From CAUZIZ01 sp965218775 (GTDB lineage: Bacteria; Acidobacteriota; UBA6911; RPQK01; JAJDTT01), in NCBI GenBank assembly GCA_965218775.1, contig CBDCLS010000006.1, positions 992,001-1,056,000 on the forward strand: a DNA stretch of 64,000 nucleotides. Direction: 5' to 3'. The notes below the pieces were generated by a model. That model did not search any database and was not told where the DNA came from. It saw only the letters and a list, made by a program, of their open reading frames with translations. Within the stretch, counting starts at the first letter, position 1; every line of letters begins with the position of its first letter. A program made the translations under genes and the position numbers. Below are positions 49,374 to 57,331 of this stretch, piece by piece.

Positions 49374-50934
49374 GAGAGGCTCCTTTCTCGCCTTCGAAGT
49401 ATTCGGCCCCTCGCACGTTGGCGTGCTCGATCGGGGGACGTTCCGGCAACGGTTGTGGTTCCACTTGACGGTCCAGGCCCGTCTTCAACATGGACTGGAT
49501 ACTCTTGTAGGAGCAGGCCTGAAGCCGCAGGGCGCGACGGCAAGCTTGCTCCAAACGGTCTTCTCCGAAGCTGGAACCCAGGCGCAGGATGCCCAAGCAG
49601 GAGCGATAGCTTTGCTCTGGATAGCGGCGGGACTGGAGAATCTTCTCGACCACCGATGCGGTATGGGGGCCGACTTTCTGAGCCCAGCGGATCAGACGTG
49701 AGGGAGACCACTCCAGATACCGGCGATGGCATTCGGGTCGGTGCTCGTCCAAGGTCGTGGCCTTGCCGGGCTGATAGGAGCGACGGTGAGAGGCCACCCT
49801 CCGACCCTGATGGAAGATCTCCACGGTGGTGACGGTGGTGCGCAGCTCGACCTTCTGACCTACCAGGACATAAGGGACGCTGTAGTAGTGGCGGTCGAAC
49901 TCGATGTGGTAATCGATGTTGACGCCGGCCTTCTTCCATTGGGCGAAGACGTAGCGCTGGACCGGCAGGGGCCCCAGAGCCGGACGATCCAGGTCCTCAA
50001 AGCGCTGGCGTCGGTTGCCGGGGAGCTTGCGAAAGGTCCGGGCATTGAGCCGCTCCAGGAGCTCGGCGATGGCTTCGTTGAGCTCTCCCAGGGAAAAGAA
50101 GGTCCGGTGACGCAAGGCCGCCAGGATCCAGCGCTCGACTATGAGCACTCCCGACTCCGCCTTCGCTTTATCTCGAGGACGGCGCACGCGAGCCGGGATC
50201 ACCGCGACGCCGTAGTGCGCGGCCCAATCCGCATAACTCGCGTTGAGATCCGGTTCATAGCGACAGGGGCGATGGACCGCATCTTTGGTGTTGTCTGGGA
50301 CCACTACGGCGGGGCAACCCCCGAGGAACTCCAGAGTCCGAGTGTGGGCCGCGAGCCACGAGGGTAAGTCCTGCCGTAGGGAGGCTTCCGCATAGGTATA
50401 GTTGCTTGCCCCCAGCACGGCCACGAAGATCGAGGCGTCTTGGGTCTCACCCGTGTGGCGGTCCACGATTGGGACGGTGTCGCCGGCATAGTCCACGAAG
50501 AGCTTCTCGCCGGCCCGGTGTTCCTGTCGCAGCACCAGATCCAGCTTGCCGCGCCAGCGATGGTACAGATCACAGAACTGACTGTACTGATAGCCCTCCG
50601 GATACACCTGCTTGTACTCGTCCCAGAGCAGCATCAAGGTCACATGTTTGTGCCGGCAGCGCTCCTCATGGACGGTGGCGAAGTCAGGGAAGGGACGCGG
50701 GTCCGGGGGAGATTTACCCGTGGGAGGAAACAACCGGTTCTGAATCGTCCGGTCATCCCACCCCTCAGGCAGCGGCCAAGTGAGACCGGCTCGCTGGGCC
50801 CGGCGCACATACTCGGCCACGGTACTGCGAGCCAAGGCGCAGCTTCGGGCGATCTGGCGATCCGAAAGATGAAGCTGAAACTTCAGGTGTAGGACGTCTT
50901 TGATTTTGCGCATGGACTTCCTTTGATTCGGCAC
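49363..50934 (-). CDS. istA: IS21 transposase IstA
   Basis: 523 aa. N-terminal helix-turn-helix (IARSCALARSTVAEYVRRAQ), then the rve/DDE core: Asp in GEKLFVDYAGDTVPIVD, Asp in VVVPDNTKDAV, and Glu in RPRDKAKAESGVLIVERWIL, matching the IS21 DDE spacing. The C-terminus contains a beta-rich Mu-transposase-like segment (NIDYHIEFDRHYYSVPYVL). The reading frame is intact. Acts with IstB to select and cut target DNA. Confidence 0.93.
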   Translation of the reverse strand: MPNQRKSMRKIKDVLHLKFQLHLSDRQIARSCALARSTVAEYVRRAQRAGLTWPLPEGWDDRTIQNRLFPPTGKSPPDPRPFPDFATVHEERCRHKHVTLMLLWDEYKQVYPEGYQYSQFCDLYHRWRGKLDLVLRQEHRAGEKLFVDYAGDTVPIVDRHTGETQDASIFVAVLGASNYTYAEASLRQDLPSWLAAHTRTLEFLGGCPAVVVPDNTKDAVHRPCRYEPDLNASYADWAAHYGVAVIPARVRRPRDKAKAESGVLIVERWILAALRHRTFFSLGELNEAIAELLERLNARTFRKLPGNRRQRFEDLDRPALGPLPVQRYVFAQWKKAGVNIDYHIEFDRHYYSVPYVLVGQKVELRTTVTTVEIFHQGRRVASHRRSYQPGKATTLDEHRPECHRRYLEWSPSRLIRWAQKVGPHTASVVEKILQSRRYPEQSYRSCLGILRLGSSFGEDRLEQACRRALRLQACSYKSIQSMLKTGLDRQVEPQPLPERPPIEHANVRGAEYFEGEKGASHVG

Positions 50935-51189
50935 GATCGCTCCTCCGAAAAGGAGTCATCGTACCGAAGGAGTCCAACGTCGCTTCTGTCCCCTCGTGGA
51001 AACCGATTCCGGGAAACCGGCCGCCTTTCCGGGAAACCGGCCACCCTTCCGGGAAATCGGCCACCGTTCCGGAGACCCCGTTTCTAGTGGCCGGTTTCCC
51101 ACCGGAATGGGTGGCCGGTTTGCTCCGGAATCAGTGGCCGGTTTCCCCTGGAATCACCGGCCGGTTTCGTCCGGAATACGCACACCCTC

Positions 51190-51235
51190 GCCTAAAAGCG
51201 GACATTCAGATTTTCCCCGGAAACGTCGAACGAAC
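51190..51235. repeat. Palindromic repeat G, copy 2, right half
   Basis: GCCTAAAAGCGGACATTCAG ... TTTTCCCCGGAAACGTCGA continues the left half at 47559-47626 beyond the MITE and IS21. A further fragment, GTGATAGCCGACACCCGCTG, lies at 51277-51296 beside the cassette gene. Confidence 0.65.
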
Positions 51236-51296
51236 CACCGCAAACGACCAGAGGCAGACATTCAGGTCTTGTTAGGTGATAGCCGACACCCGCTGC

Positions 51297-51713
51297 TTAT
51301 GCCCAACCCAGTTGTTGAAGGCTGATGGTGTCGTTCCAGATCTTTGTCATGTGCCGAATTCGATCTCCTTCAAACTCCATCGCATAGACATAGTCAGCCG
51401 CTATCGACTTACCCGTTGGCTCGCCGGGCCCACCTGGGCCAGTTTGTGTTCCGTGAAAGACCGCGAATGCTGCTACACAGTTCCGTTCCTCGTCCTCTGC
51501 GAAGAATTTCAATTCATAGTGGCCATCAGGGACTTGCGTAAATAGGTTCTTCATCCACTCGCTATATCCTTCCAGGGAACCTATCTCAGACAGCACGCCT
51601 GTTTGGGCTGAAAACGTCGCCTTAGGACGACAGTACTCTTTACAACCATCCCATCCCTTACCGGTTTCACATGCTTCAAAGAACAGTTTGGCTTGACTAA
51701 GAATGTTGCTCAT
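51297..51713 (-). CDS. SnoaL/NTF2-like cassette protein (138 aa)
   Basis: ATG 51713 is preferred over ATG 51725 because GGAGGG lies five bases before it. A small alpha+beta-barrel (cystatin-like) protein with LFFEACETGKGWDGCKEYC at the first helix, YSEWMKNLFTQVPDGHYELK and HMTKIWND strands, as in SnoaL-like cyclases and ketosteroid isomerase-like proteins. No catalytic residue can be fixed. Such proteins are common as integron cassette genes, and an attC site lies just upstream of it. Confidence 0.72.
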   Translation of the reverse strand: MSNILSQAKLFFEACETGKGWDGCKEYCRPKATFSAQTGVLSEIGSLEGYSEWMKNLFTQVPDGHYELKFFAEDEERNCVAAFAVFHGTQTGPGGPGEPTGKSIAADYVYAMEFEGDRIRHMTKIWNDTISLQQLGWA

Positions 51714-51787
51714 AATGCCCTCCATTTATGTTCGAATTTGATCGCCAGCACGATTTCTCAGTTTGACCCTTGGTCTCCTTGCATACA

Positions 51788-51910
51788 ACCTAACGATGAA
51801 GCTCAGCCGCCCCAAGCGGCAACGACGATCAAAAGATGCAATAGGGACGCCCAGCTTCGCAAGCGGCAAGATCGTTGAGCTTGGGGTCGGCTGCACAGCG
51901 GGGGTTAGGC
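51788..51910 (-). other. Integron attC recombination site
   Basis: On the minus strand it opens with GCCTAAC (51910-51904), whose TAA is the stop of the peptidase gene, and closes with GTTAGGT (51794-51788). Between them the arms CAGCCGACCCCAAGC and GCTTGGGGCGGCTG pair with a one-base bulge, and CAACGATC pairs GATCGTTG. The 123-bp length, the conserved 7-mers and the imperfect palindrome are the attC hallmarks. Confidence 0.8.
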
Positions 51911-52666
51911 GCCAGACGGATCCTCCTCAAGATCACCACCCAGGAAACGCGCTTGCAAACGAGTCTCCACGACCCGGCCCTCCACGAGCTCGACGCGATA
52001 GGCAGCCGCAGCCGCCTGCGAACTCACCACCTCCAGAAGTTCAGTCCCCCGAAAGTGTAGGGCAGCCCCAACGTCAGCAGCATACCCCCATGGTAGCCCT
52101 TCGCCGATCAATCGATGATAGGTGGAGCGTCGCTCTTCCTCGCCGTCGTAGTGCGGGCAGGCTGTGGCGTCAATAAGCCCCAATCCGCCGGAAAGGGCCT
52201 CGAGGCCTCCAAAGGAGTCTGTAACCCCACCACGAAACCAGCAGATCATGCCGGCACTCACGCCACACAATATTGCCCCGCGCATCCAGGCATCACGTAG
52301 CAGCTTGTCCAAACCGTGCGTGCGCCACATGGCCAGGAGGTTTGCGGTATTTCCACCGCCGACGTAGATGATGTCCTGCTCCGCGACGAACGTGCCAAGT
52401 TCGGATGTTTTTGACGGCCGGCGTGGCAGAGCAGGCGGATCGAACAGGGTCAGATCGGTGGCGTGGGCGCGTCTGCTGAAGGCCCGGTAGAACTTCACAA
52501 GATACACGGCGGAATCGGCGCTCGCGGTGGGAACGAAACAGACTTTCGCCGGCTGGCGCGGTGAAAGCGAGAGAATGAAATCATCGATGAGTGGATTATC
52601 GGGCTCGACTAAAAAGCCGCCACCGCCCATCGCGACGATATGTCCTGTGGTGTTTAGCGGTGCCAT
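51905..52666 (-). CDS. S51-family peptidase (peptidase E/cyanophycinase-like), cassette-borne
   Basis: 253 aa. The Gly-rich start IVAMGGGGFLVEPDNPLIDD, IIYVGGGNTANLLAMW and the nucleophile Ser in CGVSAGMICWFRGGVTDS match alpha-aspartyl dipeptidase (PepE) and its relatives. It cleaves Asp-X dipeptides in known members. Its TAA lies inside the attC 7-mer GCCTAAC, a typical cassette arrangement, and a GTTAGGC 7-mer precedes its start (52713-52707). Probably translated from a nearby external promoter. Confidence 0.85.
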   Translation of the reverse strand: MAPLNTTGHIVAMGGGGFLVEPDNPLIDDFILSLSPRQPAKVCFVPTASADSAVYLVKFYRAFSRRAHATDLTLFDPPALPRRPSKTSELGTFVAEQDIIYVGGGNTANLLAMWRTHGLDKLLRDAWMRGAILCGVSAGMICWFRGGVTDSFGGLEALSGGLGLIDATACPHYDGEEERRSTYHRLIGEGLPWGYAADVGAALHFRGTELLEVVSSQAAAAAYRVELVEGRVVETRLQARFLGGDLEEDPSGA

Positions 52667-52706
52667 TTTGTTGTTGCCCTTCTGGCCGAGATTTCTTCAA
52701 GCTTGC

Positions 52707-52713
52707 GCCTAAC
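52707..52713 (-). other. Cassette boundary 7-mer (attC/attI R' core)
   Basis: Minus-strand GTTAGGC followed by GCAAGCTTG, at the 5' end of the peptidase cassette. No palindromic partner arm was found upstream, so it could be the remains of attC or of an attI site. Confidence 0.45.
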
Positions 52714-52899
52714 TTCTGTTTATATGGTTTCCAGATAAATCCATATCTAGCAGATACTAGATTGTTGGGTCTGGAAGGGCAATCCTTCAAAGCTTCCTGC
52801 CTCGTTGGCGGACAAACGCCAATTCACGTTATATGTATGCCCTTCGATCGGAAGATCGGGGTTGACTTGTAAGGCGAGCTGCTTCGTGGCTCTGAAATG

Positions 52900-53003
52900 C
52901 TCGACGTTTCCCGGGAAAATGTGAACGTCCGCTTTAAGCGAAAGCGGTCGTTCGATTTTGATCAAATCGGACGCTGTCTGTAAGAGCGGGTGCCGACTAT
53001 CAC
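52900..53003 (-). repeat. Palindromic repeat G, copy 3 (uninterrupted)
   Basis: GAACG-T-CCGCTTT, loop AAGCG, AAAGCGG-T-CGTTC (about 52923-52953) forms the central hairpin. GATTTTGATCAAATC and a GCGGGTGCCGACTATCAC tail follow. This copy has an empty MITE target loop and shows the unbroken form of the repeats at 46447 and 47559/51190. The rest of 52667-53130 has no supported gene. Confidence 0.72.
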
Positions 53004-53136
53004 ACCTCAATAGATGCCTTTCTTACCAACCTGCACCTTGCAAGTTTTTCCGAATTGTTTGCCAAAGTCCACGTCGAACTAGCACGCGCGTCTGACATTT
53101 TTTTGGCTCACCTCCAGAGTGAACGTCTTTTTCTTG

Positions 53137-53165
53137 TTGACAGATGGAGAATTATGGATTATTTT
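53137..53165 (+). promoter_or_regulatory. Sigma-70 promoter of the division cluster
   Basis: TTGACA (53137-53142), 17-base spacer, TATTTT (53160-53165), 56 bases before the mraZ start. A consensus -35 with ideal spacing. Confidence 0.72.
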
Positions 53166-53184
53166 GGCACAGATTAGTTGATCT

Positions 53185-53209
53185 AGGGTCTATTAGGATT
53201 AATGAGGCG
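53185..53209 (+). promoter_or_regulatory. Candidate MraZ operator, three AGG repeats at 10-bp spacing
   Basis: AGGGT-N5-AGGAT-N5-AGGCG between the promoter and mraZ. MraZ of E. coli binds three TGGGN boxes separated by 5 nt at the same place, so this is a variant of the autoregulatory site. The last box also serves as ribosome site. Confidence 0.6.
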
Positions 53210-53220
53210 AGTGACGCGTC

Positions 53221-53661
53221 GTGTTCCGAGGCAACTTTCCCACCAAAGTCGATACACAGGGGCGGATCAAGATTCCCGTTTCGTATCGAAGACTCATTGA
53301 TGAGGAATATGGAGTGGATCTCTATGTCACCAGCACCACCGGAGAGAACGTGCTGGTATATCCCCTCAGCGAGTGGGAACAGATCGAAGCGAAGCTCCTG
53401 GAGCCTCCGAAGATGCGCCCTGAGAAGCTGAAGTTTCTTCGCAACACGAACTATTACGGGCAAGTGGTCTCGATGGACAAGCAGGGACGGGTCGTAGTTC
53501 CTCCTCATTTGCGTAAGGAGGCCTCGATCAGTGGAGAGGTGGCCGTCATGGGTTACCTCAATTACCTCCAGGTTTGGAATAGGGAGCGCTTCACGCACCT
53601 CTTGGAATCGGATCCCTATACGGAGAGCGATGCCAGAGTGCTGGCGGAGTTGGGACTGTGA
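53221..53661 (+). CDS. mraZ: Transcriptional regulator MraZ
   Basis: 146 aa from GTG 53221. Two AbrB-like MraZ domains with the DxxxR signature: FPTKVDTQGRIKIPVSYR and VVSMDKQGRVVVPPHLRKE. It forms ring-shaped oligomers and represses its own operon. First gene of the division and cell wall cluster, which runs to the right edge in one direction. Confidence 0.94.
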   Translation: MFRGNFPTKVDTQGRIKIPVSYRRLIDEEYGVDLYVTSTTGENVLVYPLSEWEQIEAKLLEPPKMRPEKLKFLRNTNYYGQVVSMDKQGRVVVPPHLRKEASISGEVAVMGYLNYLQVWNRERFTHLLESDPYTESDARVLAELGL

Positions 53662-53834
53662 CGGCTCTGGCGTGTGTTGGGGACATCTCAAGAAGGTATC
53701 GCCTCGGCATCCCTGATCGTTCGCGACGGAGGGTGGCTTGTATTGAGTGGCGCCGTCGCAGTGGACAGCAACCGACTGCTGTCTCTGCCGGCGAAAGCGC
53801 CTCGGCTCAAACCGGTACGAGGGGCGCCTTGGGA

Positions 53835-54809
53835 ATGGGGGCTAGAGTGCGGCACGATCCGGTTCTGTACCACGAGGTCCTTGAGTTCCTCCGGGTCAGG
53901 CCTGGAGGGGTCTACATCGATTGCACCACCGGACTGGGCGGACATTCCGAAGGCATCCTCAAGCGCCTCCAAGGGTCGGGTCGGCTGATTGCCCTGGATC
54001 GGGACTCAGAGTCTCTGCAACAAGCCAGAACCCGCCTGGGCGCGCAGTTTGAGAATTTCAGCGTTCATCACGAGAACTTCAAGAACCTGCCGTCGGTTCT
54101 GGCCACCCTGGAGATTCAATCGATCGATGGGTGTCTCGTCGACCTCGGCATGTCGTCCTTTCAGCTTGATTCGGGGGAACGTGGCTTCAGCTTTCAGCAA
54201 GAAGGTCCTTTGGACATGAGGATGGACAGGGATCTAGAGCTGACGGCAAATCAGTTGGTGAACGAGCTTCCTGAAGAGCGCCTGGCGGAGGTCCTGTGGC
54301 GCTACGGCGAAGAGAAGGCGGCGCGCAAGCTGGCCGCAGCCATTGTTGCCCTGCGGCGACGGGCGAAGCTGCGCACCACCACGGAGTTGGCGGATTTGGT
54401 GGAGCGGGTCAAGGGTCGGCCCCGGGGATCCCGTCTCCACCCCGCCACCCAGGTCTTTCAAGCACTCCGAATTGAAGTCAATCAGGAGCTCTCAGGTCTG
54501 GAGCAGTTCCTGGCCGAGGTTGTCCAGATTCTGAAGCCAGGTGGGTGTCTGGTCGTCATCGCTTTTCATAGCCTCGAGGACAGAATCGTGAAGCAGACGT
54601 TCCAGAGGGCGGCCGGGAAGTGCATCTGTCGTCGCCGCCCGGAGTTCTGCGACTGTCCCCGACTGGAGGAGGTCTTGATTCTGACGAAGAAGCCGGTAAC
54701 TCCACCGCCATCTGAGGTGCAGCTTAACCCTCGAGCACGAAGTGCGAAGCTGAGAGCAGTTCAGAAACTGTCCGAGCCGGAGTGTTCGTCGCCAAAGGAG
54801 GATCGATAA
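53835..54809 (+). CDS. rsmH: 16S rRNA (cytosine-1402-N4)-methyltransferase RsmH
   Basis: 324 aa from ATG 53835 (GARVRHDPVLYHEVLEFLRV is the usual start). The frame stays open back to 53658, overlapping the mraZ stop, but that stretch is Arg/Ser-rich and non-typical. A GTG at 53847 is another option. SAM motif CTTGLGGHSEGIL, DLGMSSFQLDSGERGFSF, and HSLEDRIVK are family hallmarks. It methylates C1402 of 16S rRNA in the P site. Confidence 0.93.
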   Translation: MGARVRHDPVLYHEVLEFLRVRPGGVYIDCTTGLGGHSEGILKRLQGSGRLIALDRDSESLQQARTRLGAQFENFSVHHENFKNLPSVLATLEIQSIDGCLVDLGMSSFQLDSGERGFSFQQEGPLDMRMDRDLELTANQLVNELPEERLAEVLWRYGEEKAARKLAAAIVALRRRAKLRTTTELADLVERVKGRPRGSRLHPATQVFQALRIEVNQELSGLEQFLAEVVQILKPGGCLVVIAFHSLEDRIVKQTFQRAAGKCICRRRPEFCDCPRLEEVLILTKKPVTPPPSEVQLNPRARSAKLRAVQKLSEPECSSPKEDR

Positions 54810-54810
54810 C

Positions 54811-55206
54811 ATGGTAGATCTTGGCACGCAGAGGTTTCGAAACCAGCCGTTCAGAGGTAAGAGTGAGCCGTCCTATCTGTGGATGCCGCGATGCATTGCC
54901 CTGGCTGGTTTAGTGACCGGCCTGATCCTGTCGTATGTCTGGTCGCAGGATGCGATCACCGGCATCTCCTATCGAATCGAAGAGTTCAGAGAAGAGAACG
55001 CCCAATTGGCCGACGCCATCGGCGCCCTTCGCGCCGAGCAATCATCCCTGGTCAACCCCGAGAAGATTGATCGACTCGCTGCAGAGTTGGGCCTGGTTCG
55101 CTCCAACGAGGCCGAAGTACGGATCCTGGAGGGGGTTCTCCACACGGAGTCGGCCGAGAATCTGCTGGCCGAGTCCATTCCTGCGCGTAAGGCCGTCAAT
55201 GAATGA
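54811..55206 (+). CDS. ftsL: FtsL-like cell division protein
   Basis: 131 aa bitopic protein. Cytosolic N-terminus (about 1-27), one membrane helix (CIALAGLVTGLILSYVW), then a periplasmic coiled coil (YRIEEFREENAQLADAIGAL) and the FtsL/DivIC-typical NPEKIDRLAAELGLV. It forms the FtsQLB complex that activates septal synthesis. Assignment rests on position between rsmH and ftsI and on the layout. It starts one base after rsmH. Confidence 0.85.
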   Translation: MVDLGTQRFRNQPFRGKSEPSYLWMPRCIALAGLVTGLILSYVWSQDAITGISYRIEEFREENAQLADAIGALRAEQSSLVNPEKIDRLAAELGLVRSNEAEVRILEGVLHTESAENLLAESIPARKAVNE

Positions 55207-57331
55207 AGGTACGAGCCGTGGCATGGTAGCAACTAGGACCAGCCGGCTTCTGATCTTCTACCTGTCCGTTGTGCTTTGGTTCGTGGCGGTGTCGGTGCGA
55301 CTGGTCCAGCTCCAGGTCGTTGAAGGCGACGACTATCTGGAGATGGCTCTGCGTCAGCGGAAAGGCTACGTCGATCTCCACTCACGCCGGGGCGAGATCC
55401 TCGATTGCCATCTGGAGGAGTTTGCGATCAGCGTAGAAGCGGGTGTTGTGCAAGCTCATCCCCACAAGGTTGCCGACCCGGCTGGAGCCGCACGGCAACT
55501 GGCACCGATTCTGGGACGGACAGAGCGGGAGCTCTACGACAAGCTCATTTCAGAGACGCGGTTCCGTTACCTTGCCAGGGAAATCTCGCCACGTCAGATG
55601 GCCCAGGTCAGGCAGCTGGGGCTAGCAGGTATCGATGTAGCGAAGGACAGCAAGCGAGTCTACCCCAACCGTGAACTGGCCGCACACGTTCTCGGGTTCG
55701 TCGGCGTAGACGGTAAAGGGCTCTGCGGGCTCGAGTTTGTCTACGATGACCAGATCAAGGGGCGCGCCGGTCGAGTCAACCTCCGATTCGATGCCAAACG
55801 CCGCCGCTTTGGTCGAGAGTCCGATGAGCTACCCACTCGCGGCAATGTCATGGTGCTCTATCTGGATCAGTCCATTCAGCATGCGGTAGAGCAGGTTTTG
55901 AGCCACACGGTAGAGTCCTACCAGGCCAAGAGTGGATCCGCCATTGTCATGAACGTTCAGAGTGGCGAAGTTCTGGCCATGGCTTCTTATCCTGGATTCA
56001 ATCCCAACAGCTATGGCAAGTCCGAGCTGGTGAACTTTCGAAACCGAGCCATTCTTGACGTCTATGAACCCGGATCGACCTTCAAGATCGTCACCTTGGC
56101 GGCCGTTCTCAATGAGGGATTGTCCCGTCCTGACGAATCGATTGACTGCCGCGTCGGTACGGTGAGACTGGGTGGGAAGGTCTACCGTGAAGCCAGCAGG
56201 AGCTACCAGACCCTCACTTTCAGCCAGGTGCTGTCCAAATCGAGCAACGTGGGTACCATCAAGCTTGGACTTCGTCTGGGGGATGAACGGCTGCATGCGT
56301 ACATCCGAAAGTTCGGCTTTGGGGCCAAGACGGGCATCGAACTACCGGGAGAGGAGGTGGGTCTACTTGCTCCGCCCTCCCGCTGGTCCAAGGTTTCCAT
56401 CGGGGCGTTGTCAATTGGGCAGGAGATTGGAGTAACCCCACTGCAGGTAGTGCGAGCCTTAGCGGTTCTCGCCAACGATGGCTATCTGGTGAAGCCTCGA
56501 ATCGTGAACAAGATTCTCTCGGCTCATGGAGATGTGCTTGACGAGTCCAAACCGGAACGGGAAGCGATCTTGTCCCCTGCCACTGCCCGCAAGATGAAGC
56601 GGGCTTTGGCGCTCACGGTAGAAGCGGGGACGGGAAGAAGGGCTCGCCTGAGTGGTTATTCCTCCGGGGGGAAGACGGGAACAGCGCAGAAGTTTGTTGA
56701 TGGAGCATACTCTAGAACCAAGTACGTGGCTTCCTTCGTGGGTTTCGCCCCCGTGGACGATCCGTTACTGGCATCGATTGTGGTCATCGATGAACCGAAG
56801 GGAGCCTCATACGGAGGCGTCGTGGCGGCACCGGCCTTCAAACAGATCATGGAGCGGGCCCTGATCCACCTGAAAGTCCCCCGCGATCGGCCCGACCGGT
56901 CCATCAAGCAATTGGCGGGGGGATCTGCTCCGGATGGAGGGCGTGGAGAGTTTCAGCTAGACCGCGACGATTCCAAAGAGAAAGAAGGACTGTCGGCGGA
57001 AGAGCTGGAGCAAACGGTCTTGGGCTTGATGGGTGAGGACCCCCTTCTGCATTCCAATCGGACGGTGACAGTGGCAACCGATTTCTTTCGAATGCCCGAT
57101 TTCAGGGGTCTCAGCCTCCGAGAGGTTGTTCGAGAATGCTCCCGTCTGGGCCTGCGACTAAAGGTACACGGAAGTGGTGATGCTGTAGGGCAGCGTCCAC
57201 CGTCCGGATCTCCAGTCTTCAAGGAGACGGTTAGCGAAGTGTTTTTCGGCAACAGAGGATCGTCCATTTATGCGTCTGAACAGATTGCTCTCCAGAGCAC
57301 AAGTCGGGGCGTTGCTTCAGAACGGCGATGA
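55199..57331 (+). CDS. ftsI: Peptidoglycan transpeptidase FtsI/PBP3-type with PASTA domain
   Basis: 710 aa from ATG 55199, overlapping ftsL by 8 bp; ATG 55223 is an alternative. N-terminal membrane anchor (LLIFYLSVVLWFVAVSVRL), dimerisation domain beginning RRGEILDCHLEEFAISVEAG, then the transpeptidase domain with STFK (near residue 293), SSN (near 348) and KTG (near 492). A C-terminal PASTA-like segment (MPDFRGLSLREVVRECSRLG) is present. Septal peptidoglycan cross-linking, beta-lactam target. Confidence 0.94.
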   Translation: MNEGTSRGMVATRTSRLLIFYLSVVLWFVAVSVRLVQLQVVEGDDYLEMALRQRKGYVDLHSRRGEILDCHLEEFAISVEAGVVQAHPHKVADPAGAARQLAPILGRTERELYDKLISETRFRYLAREISPRQMAQVRQLGLAGIDVAKDSKRVYPNRELAAHVLGFVGVDGKGLCGLEFVYDDQIKGRAGRVNLRFDAKRRRFGRESDELPTRGNVMVLYLDQSIQHAVEQVLSHTVESYQAKSGSAIVMNVQSGEVLAMASYPGFNPNSYGKSELVNFRNRAILDVYEPGSTFKIVTLAAVLNEGLSRPDESIDCRVGTVRLGGKVYREASRSYQTLTFSQVLSKSSNVGTIKLGLRLGDERLHAYIRKFGFGAKTGIELPGEEVGLLAPPSRWSKVSIGALSIGQEIGVTPLQVVRALAVLANDGYLVKPRIVNKILSAHGDVLDESKPEREAILSPATARKMKRALALTVEAGTGRRARLSGYSSGGKTGTAQKFVDGAYSRTKYVASFVGFAPVDDPLLASIVVIDEPKGASYGGVVAAPAFKQIMERALIHLKVPRDRPDRSIKQLAGGSAPDGGRGEFQLDRDDSKEKEGLSAEELEQTVLGLMGEDPLLHSNRTVTVATDFFRMPDFRGLSLREVVRECSRLGLRLKVHGSGDAVGQRPPSGSPVFKETVSEVFFGNRGSSIYASEQIALQSTSRGVASERR

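Larger units (their letters stand above)
47764..51182 (-). mobile_element. IS21-family insertion sequence, complete (3,419 bp)
   Basis: Terminal inverted repeat TGCGTATTCCGG / CCGGAATACGCA with the TG...CA ends typical of IS21, and the 5-bp target duplication CACCC (47759-47763 and 51183-51187). Multiple subterminal copies of ACCGGCCACC / GGTGGCCGGT-type motifs lie at both ends (about 47776-47865 and 51000-51175), as expected for IS21 transposase binding. Encodes istA and an extended istB on the minus strand. Both frames are intact. Confidence 0.93.

Noticed and set aside
48591..49832. Plus-strand open frame of 413 codons in the IS21 element
   Set aside because: Antisense to istB and istA, whose motifs are intact.
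51235..51296. Second full attC site after the SnoaL-like gene
   Set aside because: ACCTAAC is present, but no pairing arm or closing 7-mer could be found before repeat G, so only a possible remnant is noted.
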